From positions 10,678-16,931 of the forward strand of contig JALWSI010000159.1 of assembly GCA_027080315.1 (NCBI GenBank): a stretch of 6,254 bases of DNA, read 5' to 3'. The translations under genes were made by a program, and so were the position numbers. Positions within the stretch are counted from its first letter, which is position 1, and every line of letters begins with the position of its first letter. Below the pieces are notes generated by a model. The model worked only from the letters and a program-made list of their open reading frames with translations, was not told the DNA's origin and ran no database searches. The stretch comes from a bacterium. Lineage in GTDB: Bacteria; Thermosulfidibacterota; Thermosulfidibacteria; Thermosulfidibacterales; JALWSI01. Positions 4,458-6,254 of this stretch are shown here, one piece after another.

Positions 4458-6254
4458 TTCTCTATCTTTCTTAGGGCCTCAAGAGGAGAGAGCTTTGATA
4501 TGTTTAGGGATAGGATCTCGTTCACCACCGGCAGAGCTTTGGGGTCTTCCGTGCCTGGATCGGCCCTGTCTTCCCTTCGTTCAAGACGATGTAGAATCTC
4601 TTGGGCCCTCTCCACCACCTCTTCAGGAAGCCCCGCCAATCTTGCCACCTGAACCCCGTAGCTCTTGTCCGCGGCCCCTGGTTCCACCTTGTGTAGAAAG
4701 GATATGCCGTCTTTGGTCTCCCGGGCCACAACGTTGTAGTTCTTCACCCTTGGTAGAAGTTCCTCCAGCTGGGTTAGCTCGTGGTAGTGGGTTGCAAAGA
4801 GCACCTTTGCCCCCACCTTGTTGTGGAGGTGCTCAGAGACCGCCCATGCCAAGGCCAGTCCGTCGTAGGTGCTGGTTCCCCTGCCAATCTCGTCCAGAAT
4901 CACCAAGCTCCGATCCGTGGCGTTGTGAAGGATGTTTGCCGTCTCTGTCATCTCCACCATGAAGGTGGACTCTCCTTTGGCCAGGTTGTCTCCACTGCCC
5001 ACTCTGGTGAAGATACGGTCTACAAGACCAATGGTTGCAGAGAATGCTGGTATGAAGGCACCCATCTGGGCCATGATCACCAGAAGGGCAACCTGGCGTA
5101 TGTAGGTTGACTTTCCACTCATGTTGGGGCCCGTGATGATGTGAAACCGCTGCTCTTGAGAGATCTCCGTGTCGTTGGGAATGAAGCCCTCTTTCAGGGC
5201 CTGGGCCACCATGGGATGCCTGCCTTTCTTTATGAAGATGCCGTACTCTGAGGAGAGGATTGGCTTCACGTAGCTGTTTTTAAGGGCAAGGTGGGCAAAG
5301 GATGCCATAACATCGCATGCTGCAATGGCCTTGGCGCTCTTCTGCAGGGAGGGCACCGACTCCTGGGTTTCTTGTACCAGGGTTGCAAAGATCTCCTCCT
5401 CAATCCTGGCGGCTTCCTCCTGAGCGGTGGTGAGCTTGCTCTCAATCTCCCTGAGTTCGGGGGTGGTGAATCTCTCAGCGTTGCTAAGGGTCTGGCGACG
5501 AAGGTAATGAGAGGGCACTTTTGAGAGATGGGGCTTTGTGATCTCAATGAAGTAGCCAAACACCTTGTTGTACTTGACCTTTAAAGAGGGGATTCCCAGG
5601 GCGACTCTCTCCCTCTCTTCAAGCTCTTTCAGGAGATTTGACCCTTCAGAGGAGAGGGCCTTCAGCCTGTCCAGCTCTGGATGGTATCCCTCCCTTACCG
5701 TCCACCCTTCTCCAAGGCGAGGAGGTGGGCTATCTACCAAGGCCGATTCCAACAGGTTTTTAAGGGTGGGAAGGGTGTGCAGCTGCTCTGAGAGGTATCT
5801 TGCGAGGTTCGCCTCTGCATCCTCAAGAATACCTTTTATCCCGGGAAGTACCTTAAGAGAGTCCCTTATCGCTCCAAGGACCCGGGGGGTGACCATTCCC
5901 ATGGCCACACGGCTGCTCAGGCGTTCAAGGTCATACACCTGCTTCAGGTGTTCCCTTAGTCTGTGAAGCAGGCTGCTGTTTTCAACCAACCACTCCACCA
6001 CCTCTTGCCGCCTACGGATCTCTGGGAGTTCACGACTGGGATGAAGGAGCCAATGGTGTAGCCTGCGTTCTCCCATGGGGGTTAGTGTATGGTTCATATG
6101 TTGAAAAAGGGTGCCCTCTCTCCCTCTGTCCCACAGGTTCTCCGTGAGCTCTAAGTGGCGGATAGCCACGGGATCCAGGTAGAGAGAGTTTTGGGGAGCG
6201 TAGTACGAGAGCCCTCTTACGTGGGAGAGGGATCGCCGCTGCAGGGTGGAGAGG
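4433..6254 (-). CDS. mutS: DNA mismatch repair protein MutS, C-terminal part (5' end beyond right edge)
   Basis: MutS recognises mismatches and small loops as a dimer and uses ATP to recruit MutL. The frame stays open to the right edge. The codons right of the GTG at 6169 still read as MutS (SHVRGLSYYAPQNSLYLDP, leading into a RHLELTENL block), so that GTG is not the start. The 607 visible residues lack the mismatch-binding and connector domains, about 240 residues by comparison with E. coli. Counting from the first codon visible: core/lever domain (TPMGERRLHHWLLHP, ~58-72), clamp (KVFGYFIEITK ~230-240; LSNAERFTTPELREIE ~256-271), Walker A GPNMSGKST (375-383; nt 5105-5131), signature loop SGDNLAKGESTFMVEM (~420-435), Walker B ILDEIGRGTS (D454, E455), ATHYHE (H489) and helix-turn-helix SYGVQVARLAGLP (~531-543). 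This is MutS1, not MutS2: the clamp is present and there is no Smr domain. It ends with the usual LSPLEAL tail. Confidence 0.96.
   Translation of the reverse strand, partial: LSTLQRRSLSHVRGLSYYAPQNSLYLDPVAIRHLELTENLWDRGREGTLFQHMNHTLTPMGERRLHHWLLHPSRELPEIRRRQEVVEWLVENSSLLHRLREHLKQVYDLERLSSRVAMGMVTPRVLGAIRDSLKVLPGIKGILEDAEANLARYLSEQLHTLPTLKNLLESALVDSPPPRLGEGWTVREGYHPELDRLKALSSEGSNLLKELEERERVALGIPSLKVKYNKVFGYFIEITKPHLSKVPSHYLRRQTLSNAERFTTPELREIESKLTTAQEEAARIEEEIFATLVQETQESVPSLQKSAKAIAACDVMASFAHLALKNSYVKPILSSEYGIFIKKGRHPMVAQALKEGFIPNDTEISQEQRFHIITGPNMSGKSTYIRQVALLVIMAQMGAFIPAFSATIGLVDRIFTRVGSGDNLAKGESTFMVEMTETANILHNATDRSLVILDEIGRGTSTYDGLALAWAVSEHLHNKVGAKVLFATHYHELTQLEELLPRVKNYNVVARETKDGISFLHKVEPGAADKSYGVQVARLAGLPEEVVERAQEILHRLERREDRADPGTEDPKALPVVNEILSLNISKLSPLEALRKIEKWQRTLRE

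Noticed and set aside
4495-4962. Open frame of 155 codons on the plus strand, antisense to mutS
   Set aside because: It is proline-, cysteine- and arginine-rich low-complexity translation opposite the conserved MutS ATPase region, typical of a shadow frame.
4433-6169. Reading the minus-strand gene as a complete 578-residue protein starting at the GTG at 6169
   Set aside because: Translation continues upstream to the window edge with MutS-like sequence, so it is a longer mutS cut by the window, not a short MutS homolog.
1-6254. Search for CRISPR repeats, insertion sequences, attachment sites, tRNA or rRNA genes, toxin-antitoxin or defence genes
   Set aside because: Nothing was seen; coding density is nearly complete and all six genes are recognised housekeeping or conserved families.

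Overview
The window is ordinary bacterial chromosome made almost entirely of conserved housekeeping genes. Six protein genes (four complete, two cut by the window edges) cover all but about 100 bases. Base composition is moderate, with arginine written mostly as AGG/AGA and purine-rich coding strands. Together with two radical SAM enzymes, this would suit a thermophilic or anaerobic bacterium. The protein style reminds me of Synergistota, with some deltaproteobacterial lineages as an alternative, but this is a low-confidence guess that needs a protein search.

Layout from left to right: (1) 1-1414, minus strand: murF followed by the first 20 codons of mraY, joined by an ATGA stop/start overlap. 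This is a piece of the peptidoglycan (dcw) cluster reading out of the left edge. (2) 1415-1514: a 100-bp intergenic region between the divergent genes murF and miaB. It holds a plausible sigma70-type promoter for each gene, and both would place the transcript start only a few bases before the ATG. (3) 1515-3301, plus strand: miaB (tRNA methylthiotransferase) and a DUF151 bifunctional-nuclease-family gene, joined by a TGATG overlap with a strong ribosome binding site. (4) 3303-6254, minus strand: mutS (C-terminal about 607 residues; the 5' part lies beyond the right edge) followed by hemW. The two overlap by 25 bases and read toward the miaB operon, so the DUF151 and hemW stop codons are one base apart.

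The three transcription units serve cell-wall precursor synthesis (MurF, MraY), tRNA modification (MiaB) with a small nuclease-family protein, and mismatch repair (MutS) with a radical SAM heme chaperone (HemW). I see no mobile element, CRISPR array, RNA gene, phage gene or unknown multi-gene system. The points worth a second look are junctions and regulation: the divergent near-leaderless promoters, a dcw cluster that starts afresh at murF, the one-base convergent junction with no visible terminator, and a substitution in the MurF central domain.
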